Source of the DNA: Paenibacillus sp. 1011MAR3C5
Lineage (GTDB): Bacteria > Bacillota > Bacilli > Paenibacillales > Paenibacillaceae
Assembly: GCF_003591485.1 (NCBI RefSeq)
Contig: NZ_QZCF01000001.1
Location: 620,001-684,000 of the forward strand
Direction of reading: 5' to 3'
Length of the DNA stretch: 64,000 bases
Part shown: positions 28,341 to 37,692 of the stretch, piece by piece
Layout of the letters: each line of letters starts with the position of its first letter
Numbering within the stretch: position 1 is the stretch's first letter
The notes under the pieces: generated by a model
The model's database searches: none
The model's input: the letters and a program-made list of their open reading frames with translations, nothing else
What the model was told of the DNA's origin: nothing
Made by a program: the position numbers and the translations under genes

Positions 28341-29006
28341 CTACACTCCTTTAAACATTATAGGATTATGCCTGATTCGGAATAATTGAGATAGCTTGTC
28401 GATCTGCATCTGACCTTCTTCCAAATAAGCGAATTCCATCGCAGCGTCTCCGGTCAGCCATTCCTCAGGCGGTCTGCTGACAACATCCGCTATACGCAGC
28501 TGCGTCGGCCTCATAAGAGACGTCGCAATGACGACATCCGTCCGCCCCGCTACACCGGCATGAGCCATTCCCCGTAGCGCGCCCAGCACATAAATATCCC
28601 CTGTACACAACAAGGTGCCTCCCGGATTCACGTCGCCGATCAGCAAGAGATTGCCGTCATGCTCCAGCGTTTGTCCCGAGCGCACGATGGACGTGATGAC
28701 ATGAAGTTTGGATGTGTTCGATGTATGGTCCAAGGGCTCCGGCAAATCTGATTCCATCGATCCGATGATTAGATTGCCTTGAGCTCGGATAATGCTTGCA
28801 AGCTGCTCCTTCTGCTCATCGTTTGCCATTCGCGAACCCAGCTTGACATGAATATGGACAAGCGGTCCGGTCAGCAGTTGCTGGTGAGTTTTCTCGAGCT
28901 TATATTGCAGTTCGGCTAGCAATGCTTCGAATTCGCATTGATCGTCGAGAAGGAACAACAGACCTTCCTTGACGCCTTTTATCATGATATGTTGCTTCTC
29001 GGTCAC
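28341..29006 (-). CDS. minC: Septum site-determining protein MinC
   Basis: MinC inhibits FtsZ assembly away from midcell. The 221-residue protein has an N-terminal FtsZ-binding domain (residues 1-105) and a C-terminal beta-helix (GDVNPGGTLLCTGDIYVLGALRGMAHAG) that binds MinD. The GTG start at 29006 follows GGAGGG by six bases; the upstream extension has no ribosome site. It directly precedes minD. Confidence 0.95.
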   Translation of the reverse strand: MTEKQHIMIKGVKEGLLFLLDDQCEFEALLAELQYKLEKTHQQLLTGPLVHIHVKLGSRMANDEQKEQLASIIRAQGNLIIGSMESDLPEPLDHTSNTSKLHVITSIVRSGQTLEHDGNLLLIGDVNPGGTLLCTGDIYVLGALRGMAHAGVAGRTDVVIATSLMRPTQLRIADVVSRPPEEWLTGDAAMEFAYLEEGQMQIDKLSQLFRIRHNPIMFKGV

Positions 29007-29072
29007 AACCGTCCCTCCCCAACCTAATGAATTCTTGCTAGCCGTGCCGAATTCCTGCATTTGCACGTCGAT

Positions 29073-29597
29073 TTATTCTTCTTCGCTATCAGGCAAAGTC
29101 TTGCTGCGGGATTCGAATATGCGTCTGACCGGAATATAGCAAGCAAGCGCGAACGCGAGTTGAAGAAACAAGCTTGGCAATATATGATTCAGCAGCGCCC
29201 ATGCGTAGGCAGCATCGGTAATCCGGAATACTTTGTAGATATAGAACAATGCCGTATCGTATACGATACAGGCGAAGCCGATGACCGTCAGCGCCATCAT
29301 CACCGTCACGCGCTTGCGCTCCAGCAGCACGCCTGTGAAATAGCCGATCAGACCCATCATGAAAAAATGTCCGCCGATCAAATGCCCGTAATAGATCAAA
29401 TCCTGCAGCAAGCCAAAACCCGCACCCAGCATCAATGCCTGGTGGCGACTGCCGTAAAGAGCTGAATAAAGCACAATGACGAAAATAAAGTGCGGAATGA
29501 TCCGATCCCCAAACCCTGTCGGTATAATCCAAGGCATTATGGCGCCTTCAATTAAAAATAGCAGCAGCATGAGGCCAATAATCCGATTCATGCTCAT
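29073..29597 (-). CDS. mreD: Rod shape-determining protein MreD
   Basis: MreD is an integral membrane partner of MreC in the elongation complex. The 174-residue protein has five to six membrane helices and motifs typical of the family (IPTGFGDRIIPHFIFV and GFGLLQDLIYYGHLIGGHFFMMGLIGY). Its ATG overlaps the mreC stop as ATGA with GGAGG just upstream. It lies between mreC and minC as in B. subtilis. Confidence 0.95.
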   Translation of the reverse strand: MSMNRIIGLMLLLFLIEGAIMPWIIPTGFGDRIIPHFIFVIVLYSALYGSRHQALMLGAGFGLLQDLIYYGHLIGGHFFMMGLIGYFTGVLLERKRVTVMMALTVIGFACIVYDTALFYIYKVFRITDAAYAWALLNHILPSLFLQLAFALACYIPVRRIFESRSKTLPDSEEE

Positions 29598-30478
29598 TCC
29601 TGGTCCTCCGGTGACTCCGGAGGCTGAACGACAAATACCTCCGTCAGGTGATCGAAGCTTGCCGCCAACTTAACCGAGGCGGTATATGTCAGGCCGAAAT
29701 CGCCAACCTGCTTTGTCTCCACAGTACCGACGCGAAGTCCGCGCGGATATACGCCGCCAAGACCAGATGTAATGACCGTATCGCCGATCTCCATCTTGTC
29801 GGTCTCCGCAATCTTCGTCATGACCAGCATGCCGGTATCGCGGTTGTAGCTGCTCAATATGCCGAAGGATTCATTCTCCCGCCCCTCAATAGTAGCGGCA
29901 ATGGAATTGAATGTAATCGATACTTCATTCAGCTCAGTAATCGGTGTAATAGCCGCCGTATAAGGCGTGACAGAGCTGACCAAGCCGATCAGTCCGTCGA
30001 CCGTCGTCACCGCCATATTCGGTTTAATGCCGTGTTTCGAGCCCAGATTAATGTTCATCGTGCGGTTGTTCGCATCGTTGTTGACGGATATTACCTGTGC
30101 GATCAAATAGTTATAGTTGTACATCTGCTTCTGTTGCTCCGTGAAATTAAGCAATTGCTGCAGCCGCTCGTTCTCTTTCTGAATAAAATTATAGTCCACC
30201 TTGTCTCGGGCGTAAGCAGCCGCGGTCAGGCGAAGCTGCTCATTCTCTTCATAGATTTGGCGAAGATTTCCGATATCCTCAAAGAAGCCCGCTATATAAC
30301 CAGCGGGCTTGTAGAACCATTGCTGAACGTAACCGGTCGTATCTTTTAGAAACTTCTCCGGCCAGGTCAGCTCCTTGCGATCACTTAATGAGAAGCCGAT
30401 GATCGCAATGAACAATATCAACCCGATCATAAGCATGAATACTCGCTTATTCCTCATTAGATTAAACAGCCCGATCAC
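29594..30478 (-). CDS. mreC: Cell shape-determining protein MreC
   Basis: MreC is a bitopic scaffold that links MreB to the penicillin-binding proteins and RodA. The 294-residue protein has an N-terminal membrane helix (residues 9-30), a coiled coil (about 70-115, NLRQIYEENEQLRL...), and a beta-rich periplasm-facing domain with NLGSKHGIKPNMAVTTVDGLIG and GDTVITSGLGGVYPRGLRVG. The GTG start at 30478 is preceded by AAGGGATGG. Coupled to mreD. Confidence 0.96.
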   Translation of the reverse strand: MIGLFNLMRNKRVFMLMIGLILFIAIIGFSLSDRKELTWPEKFLKDTTGYVQQWFYKPAGYIAGFFEDIGNLRQIYEENEQLRLTAAAYARDKVDYNFIQKENERLQQLLNFTEQQKQMYNYNYLIAQVISVNNDANNRTMNINLGSKHGIKPNMAVTTVDGLIGLVSSVTPYTAAITPITELNEVSITFNSIAATIEGRENESFGILSSYNRDTGMLVMTKIAETDKMEIGDTVITSGLGGVYPRGLRVGTVETKQVGDFGLTYTASVKLAASFDHLTEVFVVQPPESPEDQE

Positions 30479-30518
30479 CTGCCCATCCCTTATCCATTCC
30501 TGTTACTCGAAAACCGGT

Positions 30519-31550
30519 TTAGCGCTTGGAACGACCCGAAGAGCCTCTGTTCTTAAACAAATGGATGTTGTCAAGCGAACGGCCCGTTCCGATCGCCACG
30601 CAGTCCAGCGGGTTATCGGCTACGATAACCGGCATGCCTGTCTCGCGCTGCAGCAGCTTGTCGATATTCCGTAGAAGAGCTCCGCCGCCTGTAAGCACAA
30701 TCCCTCTATCCATTATGTCCGCGGACAGCTCCGGCGGGCATTTCTCCAGCGTAATCTTGACCGCATCGACGATCGCATTAATCGTATCGGTCAGCGCATC
30801 CGTAATTTCATCCGATGTAATCGCGAGTGTTTTCGGAAGGCCCGATACCAAGTCGCGTCCGCGAATCTCAAGCGTCTCCGGTTTGTCCAGCTGAAGCGCC
30901 GATCCGATCTCCATCTTGAGCTGCTCCGATGTTCTCTCACCGATCATCAAATTATAGAGACGCTTGATATATTGAATAATCGCCTCATCCATCTCATCGC
31001 CCGCCACGCGGATCGAACGGCTGGTTACAATGCCGCCCAGCGAGATAACGGCAACCTCAGTCGTACCGCCGCCGATATCGACAACCATGCTGCCGGTCGG
31101 CTCCCATACGGGAAGATCAGCACCGATAGCTGCTGCGAACGGCTCCTCGATAATAAAAGCTTCGCGCGCGCCTGCTTGTTTGGCTGCGTCCTCTACCGCT
31201 CTCTGTTCGACTGCTGTAATCCCGGAAGGCACGCAGACCATCACGTTCGGATGACGCGGGAACAACGACCGCTGCTTCTGCGCGGAACGGATGAAATACT
31301 TGATCATCGTCGCCGTTGTATCGAAGTCTGCGATAACCCCGTCTTTCATCGGTCTGATAGCGCGGATGTTGCCCGGCGTTCTGCCGATCATTTTTTTAGC
31401 TTGTTCGCCAACTGCTTCGATTGTTTTTGTATCAGTACGCAGAGCCACCACCGATGGTTCTCTTACGACAATGCCTTTTCCTTTTACATAAACAAGAGTG
31501 TTTGCCGTACCCAAATCAATTCCCAAATCTTTCGAAAAGCTTCCAAACAT
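30519..31550 (-). CDS. mreB: Actin-like rod shape protein MreB
   Basis: MreB forms dynamic filaments that guide cylindrical wall growth. The 343-residue protein shows the actin-fold phosphate loop [19 protein letters not shown], the second loop [19 protein letters not shown] and the adenosine motif [14 protein letters not shown]. The start follows GGGAGC by six bases. It heads mreB-mreC-mreD-minC-minD-rodA, with radC just upstream. Confidence 0.98.
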   Translation of the reverse strand: MFGSFSKDLGIDLGTANTLVYVKGKGIVVREPSVVALRTDTKTIEAVGEQAKKMIGRTPGNIRAIRPMKDGVIADFDTTATMIKYFIRSAQKQRSLFPRHPNVMVCVPSGITAVEQRAVEDAAKQAGAREAFIIEEPFAAAIGADLPVWEPTGSMVVDIGGGTTEVAVISLGGIVTSRSIRVAGDEMDEAIIQYIKRLYNLMIGERTSEQLKMEIGSALQLDKPETLEIRGRDLVSGLPKTLAITSDEITDALTDTINAIVDAVKITLEKCPPELSADIMDRGIVLTGGGALLRNIDKLLQRETGMPVIVADNPLDCVAIGTGRSLDNIHLFKNRGSSGRSKR

Positions 31551-31591
31551 GTTCTTGCTCCCTTCTCATTACGACAATCCCTTATATTATA

Positions 31592-32281
31592 TTACAGATG
31601 GCCTAGCTCCTTCAAACTGACGAATCTGCCGTCTCCGATAACCAGGTGATCGAGCAGTTCAATTCCGACCAACTGCCCCGCTTCCGCCAATCTCCCTGTC
31701 AAGGAGATATCCTCCGGACTTGGCGCAGGATCGCCGCTTGGATGATTATGCGCGCATATAATAGACGCGCTGTTATATTTGATAGCTGCCCGGAACACTT
31801 CTCTTGGATGCACAAGCGATGCGTTAAGCGTTCCTACGGACAATGTTTCCCGGGCAATAATGTGGTTTTTGGTGTTGAGAAACATACATACAAAATGCTC
31901 TTTCTTGAGGTAACGAAGCTCTTCCATAATATAGTCGGCAGCATCCTTCGGCCTTCTCACCGTCGTGACATCGCCAAGCCTGCTCTTTGTAATACGCCGT
32001 CCAAGCTCGATCCCTGCACGTAGCTGTAGCGCCTTGGCCGGACCGACTCCGGATATAGCCGTCAATTCTTCCATGCTCATGTCCATCAAATTGCGCAGAC
32101 TTCCGCATTGCTTCAGAATCGTGCTAGCCACATGAACGGCAGACTGATTCCTGGTACCTGTCCGCAATAATATTGCCAGCAATTCTGCATGGCTTAAAGC
32201 TTCAGCCCCATATGTCATCATGCGCTCTCTTGGACGTTCTTCATGGGGGACATCCCGCAAACCTGATGTATGCGCAACCAT
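31592..32281 (-). CDS. radC: RadC/YsxA JAB-domain protein
   Basis: RadC-family proteins combine an N-terminal helix-hairpin-helix (TAISGVGPAKALQLRAGIELG) with a C-terminal JAB metalloprotease-like domain. The 229-residue product keeps the metal motif CAHNHPSGDPAPSPED. The original assignment to DNA repair was withdrawn and the true role is unknown. It lies between maf and mreB, exactly as in B. subtilis. Confidence 0.95.
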   Translation of the reverse strand: MVAHTSGLRDVPHEERPRERMMTYGAEALSHAELLAILLRTGTRNQSAVHVASTILKQCGSLRNLMDMSMEELTAISGVGPAKALQLRAGIELGRRITKSRLGDVTTVRRPKDAADYIMEELRYLKKEHFVCMFLNTKNHIIARETLSVGTLNASLVHPREVFRAAIKYNSASIICAHNHPSGDPAPSPEDISLTGRLAEAGQLVGIELLDHLVIGDGRFVSLKELGHL

Positions 32282-32350
32282 GTCCCTAACCTGCTTTCTT
32301 GTTCAGATAATCATTCTTCATTCAACGACACGACTCAGTCATACATTCGT

Positions 32351-32989
32351 TTAAACAACCCGAATGCCGTACTGCTCCAGCATATCGGACAATAACGACA
32401 ATGGAAGGCCGACGACATTGAAGTAACAGCCTTCGATTTCTTCCACAAACGTAGATCCAAGTCCCTGAATGCCGTATGAGCCGGCTTTGTCCCGAGGCTC
32501 GCCAGTCGCCACATAGCGACTGATTCGCAAGGTGTCAAGCTCCTTCATTTTCACTTTAGTTCTCCGGCTGGCGACCAGCGTCTTGCCGGAATCTGCAGCG
32601 ATGCAAACAATACCTGTAAAGACGTCATGCTGCCTGCCCGACAGCCTCCCCAGCATGCTTGCCGCTTCATCGTCGTTCCGCGGCTTGCCCAGAATATCTC
32701 CGTCCAGCGCCACGATTGTATCTGCAGCAATAACCAGATCGGAGGTTCCGACGGTCTTGTGCTCCCGTTCGCGTAGCATGGCCAGCGCCGCTGTCGCTTT
32801 GCGCAGACTCAGCTCCTCTACGGTTGCCTGCGGTGTCCAATGGTCCAGGACCGTCTCGTCCGCATCTGTGGACAAAATATAAACCGGCAAGGAAAGGTCC
32901 AAAGATGCGACCAGTTCCTTCCGGCGCGGTGACGATGAAGCCAATACGATCCGGCTTATCGGTTCAATTACATTCTGATTGGTTGTCAT
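32351..32989 (-). CDS. maf: Maf-family nucleoside triphosphate pyrophosphatase
   Basis: Maf proteins hydrolyse dTTP, UTP or modified nucleotides and affect septation. The 212-residue protein shows the N-terminal SSSPRRKELV motif, the catalytic ADTIVALDGDILGKPRND segment and DKAGSYGIQGLGSTFVEEIEGCYFNVVGLPLS near the C-terminus. The start at 32989 follows AAGGAG by ten bases. It precedes radC by about 70 bases. Position and motifs match B. subtilis maf. Confidence 0.95.
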   Translation of the reverse strand: MTTNQNVIEPISRIVLASSSPRRKELVASLDLSLPVYILSTDADETVLDHWTPQATVEELSLRKATAALAMLREREHKTVGTSDLVIAADTIVALDGDILGKPRNDDEAASMLGRLSGRQHDVFTGIVCIAADSGKTLVASRRTKVKMKELDTLRISRYVATGEPRDKAGSYGIQGLGSTFVEEIEGCYFNVVGLPLSLLSDMLEQYGIRVV

Positions 32990-33052
32990 GCTACGTATTC
33001 TCCTTAGATTGCCTATCCAATCGCTATGATTCTCCAATTGCCGGACCGCGTA

Positions 33053-33295
33053 CTACATCTTGCGATACAACCAGATAGCGAGTGCTGCCCCAACGATGCT
33101 GAACAGGCTCAATTGCAGCTTCAACGTGAAATCAAAGCTGAGCACATACAAGTCAAGCGCAGGCGACCAGGTTGCCACGATCGGCTTGGTCAAAAAAGAC
33201 AGGCCTTGAACAGGTTCCAGCCAGCGGGCTACAAGAGCGCCAGCCACAAGTCCAAGCACGATAAATAAGAAAAGGATCCAGCCATTTTTCTTCAT
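33053..33295 (-). CDS. DUF4321 small membrane protein
   Basis: An 80-residue protein with two membrane helices (about 5-25 and 58-76) flanking a short exposed loop (EPVQGLSFLTKPIVATWSPALDLY). It matches the DUF4321 group of Firmicutes, which is often beside maf or spoIIB-like genes; the function is unknown. The start at 33295 follows AAAGGGATGG. Its place next to a SPOR-domain protein and the mre/min cluster suggests an envelope or septum role, by association only. Confidence 0.8.
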   Translation of the reverse strand: MKKNGWILFLFIVLGLVAGALVARWLEPVQGLSFLTKPIVATWSPALDLYVLSFDFTLKLQLSLFSIVGAALAIWLYRKM

Positions 33296-33356
33296 CGTTC
33301 CATCCCTTTCGCCACGAAATGACACCTGACTCTATTATACGCAGGTTGAACGCTCT

Positions 33357-34730
33357 TTACAATGCGCTCATAGAATCAAACCATTCTTTCTGGGCCAGTA
33401 CGGCGCGCATCAAGGCTTCCTGAGCAGTCCATAGATTTGCTTTGGTCGTCGCCTTGTCATAAGCAAGCATCGCCTTGCCGGCATCCCCGATTGCGTCTGT
33501 CAGCTTGGCCAGCTGATCACCTTCCTTGCCGTCGCCAACCCCTTTTTTCATCGTCTCGGCAGAGGACTTCCATTCGCCAAGCTTGTCTTGCCATGCCTCG
33601 GATGCTGCTCCTCCAATGGGGGACAACTCGGCCTGCTCCAATTGCGTCACAATCAGAGACGACCACGCAGCAACCAGCGCATGCGTCCGGTCAAAGAACA
33701 GCTTTGCGTCATCTTCGCTGCCCGTGAAGGCAAGTCGATCCGGAAAAGCCAGCTTCAGCTCTTTTTTGTAGATCAACATATCGGGCATCTGGGCGGCCAG
33801 CACCCCTGCTTCCTTCTGGTTCAACGCTAGGCCCGCGTACACATAGTAGGAATCTCCCGAATGAATCGTGGCGCCCGGCAACCCTTTTGCCGCAAGCTGC
33901 TTAAGCGCTTCATCGCGTCCCTCGGTCCCCTTGAACACGCCGTATTGCAGTACCGAATACGCTTGTTCTCCGCCTAGACTAACTGTTGCAGCGGACACAG
34001 GATTATCCGGCTGCTGAGATGGCGGCGTCTTTGTCCCGGCATTCTCCTTGCCCACTTCACTAACGCCTCCGGTAACTGGAAGGTTCACAATCTCGTCCAG
34101 CGTGACGCCGTTTCCATCTGCAGACTCGCCGTTCTGTGAGCTTCCGGGCCATATTATGCCGCCCGTAAACAAGGTCAGAATAAAGTAACCAAACAGAGCG
34201 CCCGTCGCCAGGGCACCCGCAACCGACAGGAAGACATTGAACCAGGATGGCCCGCCTGATTTGCGGACAATAGGTCCTTCTTCATCCAGCATCGGCTGAT
34301 GGCCGGGCTCGCGACCCCAATCATGTTCAGTCTCGCTTTCTCTCACTTCCGGAATGGATATTTCATGCTGCAGGGAAGACCATGGATCAGCCAGCTCGGG
34401 CTCCTGCCCTTCTATAGACTCCCGATCCGCGCTATCGTTCCTTCTTGCATTTCTTGCACCCGCTTGCGCCGCATGACCATGCTCCTCTGAACCTTCGGCA
34501 GAATCGCGGATCAACTTCTCCAGTGCACCGACATCTTCCTGGAAGGCGCTGTCCCATGGATGAGTGTCATCTATACCATTCGAAGCCACAGGCTGATATA
34601 AGGGGATTACATTGCCAGTTGGCGATTGTTTCCTCCGCAGCTCATCCATTCGCGGCTGTTTGACTTCCTTGCTGCCGATCTGCTGGCCTTGCTGATCAAA
34701 ACGATAGGTTATCCGGTTGTTTGGCTTCAT
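33357..34730 (-). CDS. SPOR-domain membrane protein, probable SpoIIB equivalent
   Basis: SpoIIB of B. subtilis is a bitopic septal protein with a SPOR domain needed for timely engulfment. This 457-residue protein has the same plan: a polar cytoplasmic region (residues 1-165), one membrane helix (about 168-195) and an extracytoplasmic part with a SPOR-like segment near 260-335 (AYSVLQYGVFKGTEGRDEALKQLAAKG), then a C-terminal helical region. The start at 34730 follows GAGGAG by eight bases. The gene sits beside maf, as spoIIB does. Sequence similarity to SpoIIB outside SPOR is not evident, so the call rests on architecture and position. Confidence 0.75.
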   Translation of the reverse strand: MKPNNRITYRFDQQGQQIGSKEVKQPRMDELRRKQSPTGNVIPLYQPVASNGIDDTHPWDSAFQEDVGALEKLIRDSAEGSEEHGHAAQAGARNARRNDSADRESIEGQEPELADPWSSLQHEISIPEVRESETEHDWGREPGHQPMLDEEGPIVRKSGGPSWFNVFLSVAGALATGALFGYFILTLFTGGIIWPGSSQNGESADGNGVTLDEIVNLPVTGGVSEVGKENAGTKTPPSQQPDNPVSAATVSLGGEQAYSVLQYGVFKGTEGRDEALKQLAAKGLPGATIHSGDSYYVYAGLALNQKEAGVLAAQMPDMLIYKKELKLAFPDRLAFTGSEDDAKLFFDRTHALVAAWSSLIVTQLEQAELSPIGGAASEAWQDKLGEWKSSAETMKKGVGDGKEGDQLAKLTDAIGDAGKAMLAYDKATTKANLWTAQEALMRAVLAQKEWFDSMSAL

Positions 34731-34810
34731 GTCCATCTCTCCTCGTCCCATTGTCTGCTATTAGTCTATGAAATGAAAAAGAGAGTTATGACCGGATAAT
34801 GAGAGATTCG

Positions 34811-34850
34811 AAAAAAGAAGCGAGGCCGTCTATAGACAGCCTCGCTTCTT
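34811..34850 (-). terminator. Intrinsic terminator of valS-folC-murC
   Basis: A perfect 12-bp stem AAGAAGCGAGGC / GCCTCGCTTCTT (34815-34826 and 34839-34850) is followed by TTTT on the minus strand. It lies 21 bases after the murC stop. Confidence 0.92.
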
Positions 34851-34870
34851 ACATTCTTCGTTTTAAAGGA

Positions 34871-36271
34871 TCAGGATGCGGAAGTCAAATATTTGGCCAA
34901 AGCGTCAGCCGCTTTCCAAATATCGCCGGCACCCATCGTGATCACCAGATCGCCTGGAGCGACCCGCTCCTTAAGCACGCTCAACACTTCTTCCTTGGTT
35001 GCGATATACTCCGCCTTGGCATGGCTGTTCTTGCGAATCAGCTCAACCAGCTTGCTGGATGTAACGCCTTCGATCTGCTTCTCGCCGGCCGGAGAGTAAA
35101 TATCCGTTATGATAACCTCATCCGCTTCCGAGAATGATCTGCTGAATTGCTCGAACAGGAAGAACGTACGCGTATAGCGCTGCGGCTGGAATACGGCAAT
35201 GATGCGTTTGCCTGTTGCCTTGGCCGCGCTGATGGTCGCCTGAATCTCTGTCGGGTGATGAGCATAATCGTCAATGACGAGAATATCATTCACTTCCCCG
35301 AGTACCTGGAACCGGCGCTTGGCTCCGCGGAAGGAGCTGATCGCCGCTTTGATCGCATCGAAATCAAGACCCGCCTCCAGACAAGTAATGACGGTCGCCA
35401 TCGCGTTCGACACATTGTGAAGTCCCGGAACAGACAGCTCGATATTGCCGAGCAGCACGCCGTTCTTTAACATATTGAAGGATACCTTGCGGTCGCCAAG
35501 CACGACATCGTCCGCCTTGTACATCGCGTCCTCATGAATGCCGAACGTGACGAGCTGGGACGCTTCACGATCCGCGTCCTCCTTATAGATATGAGGCAGA
35601 AGCTCCCTTACCGTCTCACTGTCGACGCAGACGATCGCTTTACCGCCATCCTTCACCTGCTGAAGAAACTGCACGTAGGCAGCTTTCAGCTTCTCGAAGT
35701 CACCATCGTAATTTTCCAGATGATCCGGCTCAATGTTCGTGACTATCGCGATGGAGGGATGATACTGCAGGAAGGAGCCGTCGCTCTCATCCGCTTCCGC
35801 CACCACATATTCGCCTTTTCCAGCCTTGGCGTTTGTGCCAACGTTAACGATTTCTCCGCCGATAATGTAAGTAGGATCGGCTTTGCATGCTTCCATGACA
35901 AGTGCGATCATGGAGGATGTGGTCGTCTTGCCATGCGCTCCCGCTACGGCAACGCCTTTCCCCGCATTCATCAGCCTTGCCAGCATTTGGGCGCGATGCA
36001 GCACCGGAATATTGAGTTCTTCCGCCGCTCTGCGCTCCACATTGTCGCTCGTCAGAGCTGTCGAGTACACGACCAGATCGGCGCCTCGCACATGCTCTGG
36101 CTGATGGCCGATATAAATATCAGCCCCTTTTGCAGCTAGCTTCTCCGTAAGCTCCTGCCGCGCGACATCGGAACCGGTTACCTTATAGCCCATCTCCAGC
36201 ATGACGCGTGCAATCGCGCTCATGCCGTAACCGCCGATCCCGATAAAATGAACGTGTTCTGCCGTATTCAA
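34871..36271 (-). CDS. murC: UDP-N-acetylmuramate-L-alanine ligase
   Basis: MurC adds L-alanine to UDP-MurNAc, the first peptide step of peptidoglycan synthesis. The 466-residue protein begins with a Rossmann motif (HFIGIGGYGMSAIARVML), has the Mur ligase ATP loop AGAHGKTTTSSMIALVME near residue 113, and the C-terminal motifs DDYAHHPTEIQATI and FQPQRYTRT. The likely start is TTG at 36271, seven bases after folC. B. subtilis murC lies elsewhere, so its position after folC differs. Confidence 0.97.
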   Translation of the reverse strand: MNTAEHVHFIGIGGYGMSAIARVMLEMGYKVTGSDVARQELTEKLAAKGADIYIGHQPEHVRGADLVVYSTALTSDNVERRAAEELNIPVLHRAQMLARLMNAGKGVAVAGAHGKTTTSSMIALVMEACKADPTYIIGGEIVNVGTNAKAGKGEYVVAEADESDGSFLQYHPSIAIVTNIEPDHLENYDGDFEKLKAAYVQFLQQVKDGGKAIVCVDSETVRELLPHIYKEDADREASQLVTFGIHEDAMYKADDVVLGDRKVSFNMLKNGVLLGNIELSVPGLHNVSNAMATVITCLEAGLDFDAIKAAISSFRGAKRRFQVLGEVNDILVIDDYAHHPTEIQATISAAKATGKRIIAVFQPQRYTRTFFLFEQFSRSFSEADEVIITDIYSPAGEKQIEGVTSSKLVELIRKNSHAKAEYIATKEEVLSVLKERVAPGDLVITMGAGDIWKAADALAKYLTSAS

Positions 36272-36278
36272 AGACGGT

Positions 36279-37667
36279 TCACCAACCTTTTTCAGAATCC
36301 GAGTTGTACAGCAAGCGGGCGCGAGCGTCCGCTATCAAATAAAGCGTCCCTGTCACGACCCCAAGATCCGAAGACCCGGTAACCTGTTGTAATGTTTGCA
36401 ATGCCTGCTTCCAATCCTTCTCGATGACAAGCTCGAACGGCTTCCCGCCTTGCAGCTCTTGGCGCAGTTCCTGCACGATAGCGGCCAAGTCCTGCGCTTC
36501 CATCTTCATCCGATAATCGGGCTCGGTTAAGATAAGCGTATCCACTATTGGTAGTATATGCTTAAATGTCTCCCGATGATTCTTATTCTCCAGCATCCCC
36601 ATCACAACATGGAGACGTTCGTACTTATAAGTCTCCTTCAAGGCCTTGGCCAGCATCTCCGCGCCTTCCGGATTATGGGCGCCGTCAAGCAAAATGCGAG
36701 GATCGCGCTTCACCATCTCCAGTCTGCCCGGCCATGCCGCCTTGAGCAATCCCTCTTCCAGAGCGTCGTCATCCACGACAAGCGCCTGATATTGACGCAA
36801 AACCTCTAATGTCATAACAGCCACAGCCGCATTGGTCCGCTGATGTGCCCCGTTAAGGGAGATACGAAGAGGCTCGATCGTCCGGAACATGCCTTGGAAG
36901 CGGAACTGCTGCTCATCCTCCCTCACGTCCAGAGCCGATTCGCTGAACTGCTCGCCGAGCATATACAGCGTGCTGCTCTTCTCGCCGGCCACTCGCCGAA
37001 TCACGTCGACCACTTCCGGCTGTGTCACTGCGCTAACGACAGGGACGCCTGGCTTAATGATGCCCGCCTTCTCTTCCGCTACTTGCGCGAGCGTATCGCC
37101 AAGACGGTCCATATGATCATGTCCGACATTGGTGATGACAGATATAACCGAGTAGACAATATTGGTTACATCCAGCCGACCGCCAAGACCCGTTTCCCAT
37201 ACCACATAATCGGGGAACGTTACCTTGGCGAAATAAAGAATAGCGAGCGCCGTTGATACCTCGAACATCGTCGGTGAACCAAGCTCCGTATCCGCAATTG
37301 CCTCAACATGCGGCTTCAGTTCATTGGCAAGCGCCAGCAATTCCTCTTCTTTGATGTCTTTGCCGTTATATTGAAACCGATTGGTGAACTTCGTAATATA
37401 AGGCGAAGTGAACGTACCTACATCATATCCGCTTTGGAACAGCACGCTGGTCAAATACGCGCATACCGACCCCTTGCCGTTCGTGCCGGCGACATGTATG
37501 AACTTCAGCCTGCGGTGCGGATTGCCAAGACGCTCCATGAGCGCCTCGATCCGATCAAGTCCGGGACGGATGCCGAACGGCATAAGTCCCGTAATCCAAT
37601 CCGTCGCTGCTTGATAGGTAGGGAGAGCCTCGCTCTCCCCATGCTGTTGCATCGTTGTATCTGTCAT
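36279..37667 (-). CDS. folC: Folylpolyglutamate/dihydrofolate synthase
   Basis: FolC adds glutamate to dihydropteroate and folates. The 462-residue Mur-ligase-related protein has the P-loop FIHVAGTNGKGSVCAYL near residue 60, the VVWETGLGGRLDVTN motif, NVGHDHMDRLGDT with the metal-binding His, and ILLDGAHNPEGAEML in the C-terminal domain. The ATG follows GAAGGG. It lies 25 bases after valS, the conserved valS-folC pair of Bacillales. Confidence 0.96.
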   Translation of the reverse strand: MTDTTMQQHGESEALPTYQAATDWITGLMPFGIRPGLDRIEALMERLGNPHRRLKFIHVAGTNGKGSVCAYLTSVLFQSGYDVGTFTSPYITKFTNRFQYNGKDIKEEELLALANELKPHVEAIADTELGSPTMFEVSTALAILYFAKVTFPDYVVWETGLGGRLDVTNIVYSVISVITNVGHDHMDRLGDTLAQVAEEKAGIIKPGVPVVSAVTQPEVVDVIRRVAGEKSSTLYMLGEQFSESALDVREDEQQFRFQGMFRTIEPLRISLNGAHQRTNAAVAVMTLEVLRQYQALVVDDDALEEGLLKAAWPGRLEMVKRDPRILLDGAHNPEGAEMLAKALKETYKYERLHVVMGMLENKNHRETFKHILPIVDTLILTEPDYRMKMEAQDLAAIVQELRQELQGGKPFELVIEKDWKQALQTLQQVTGSSDLGVVTGTLYLIADARARLLYNSDSEKGW

Positions 37668-37692
37668 GTCTATCCCTTCTTCCGCTTTAGGA

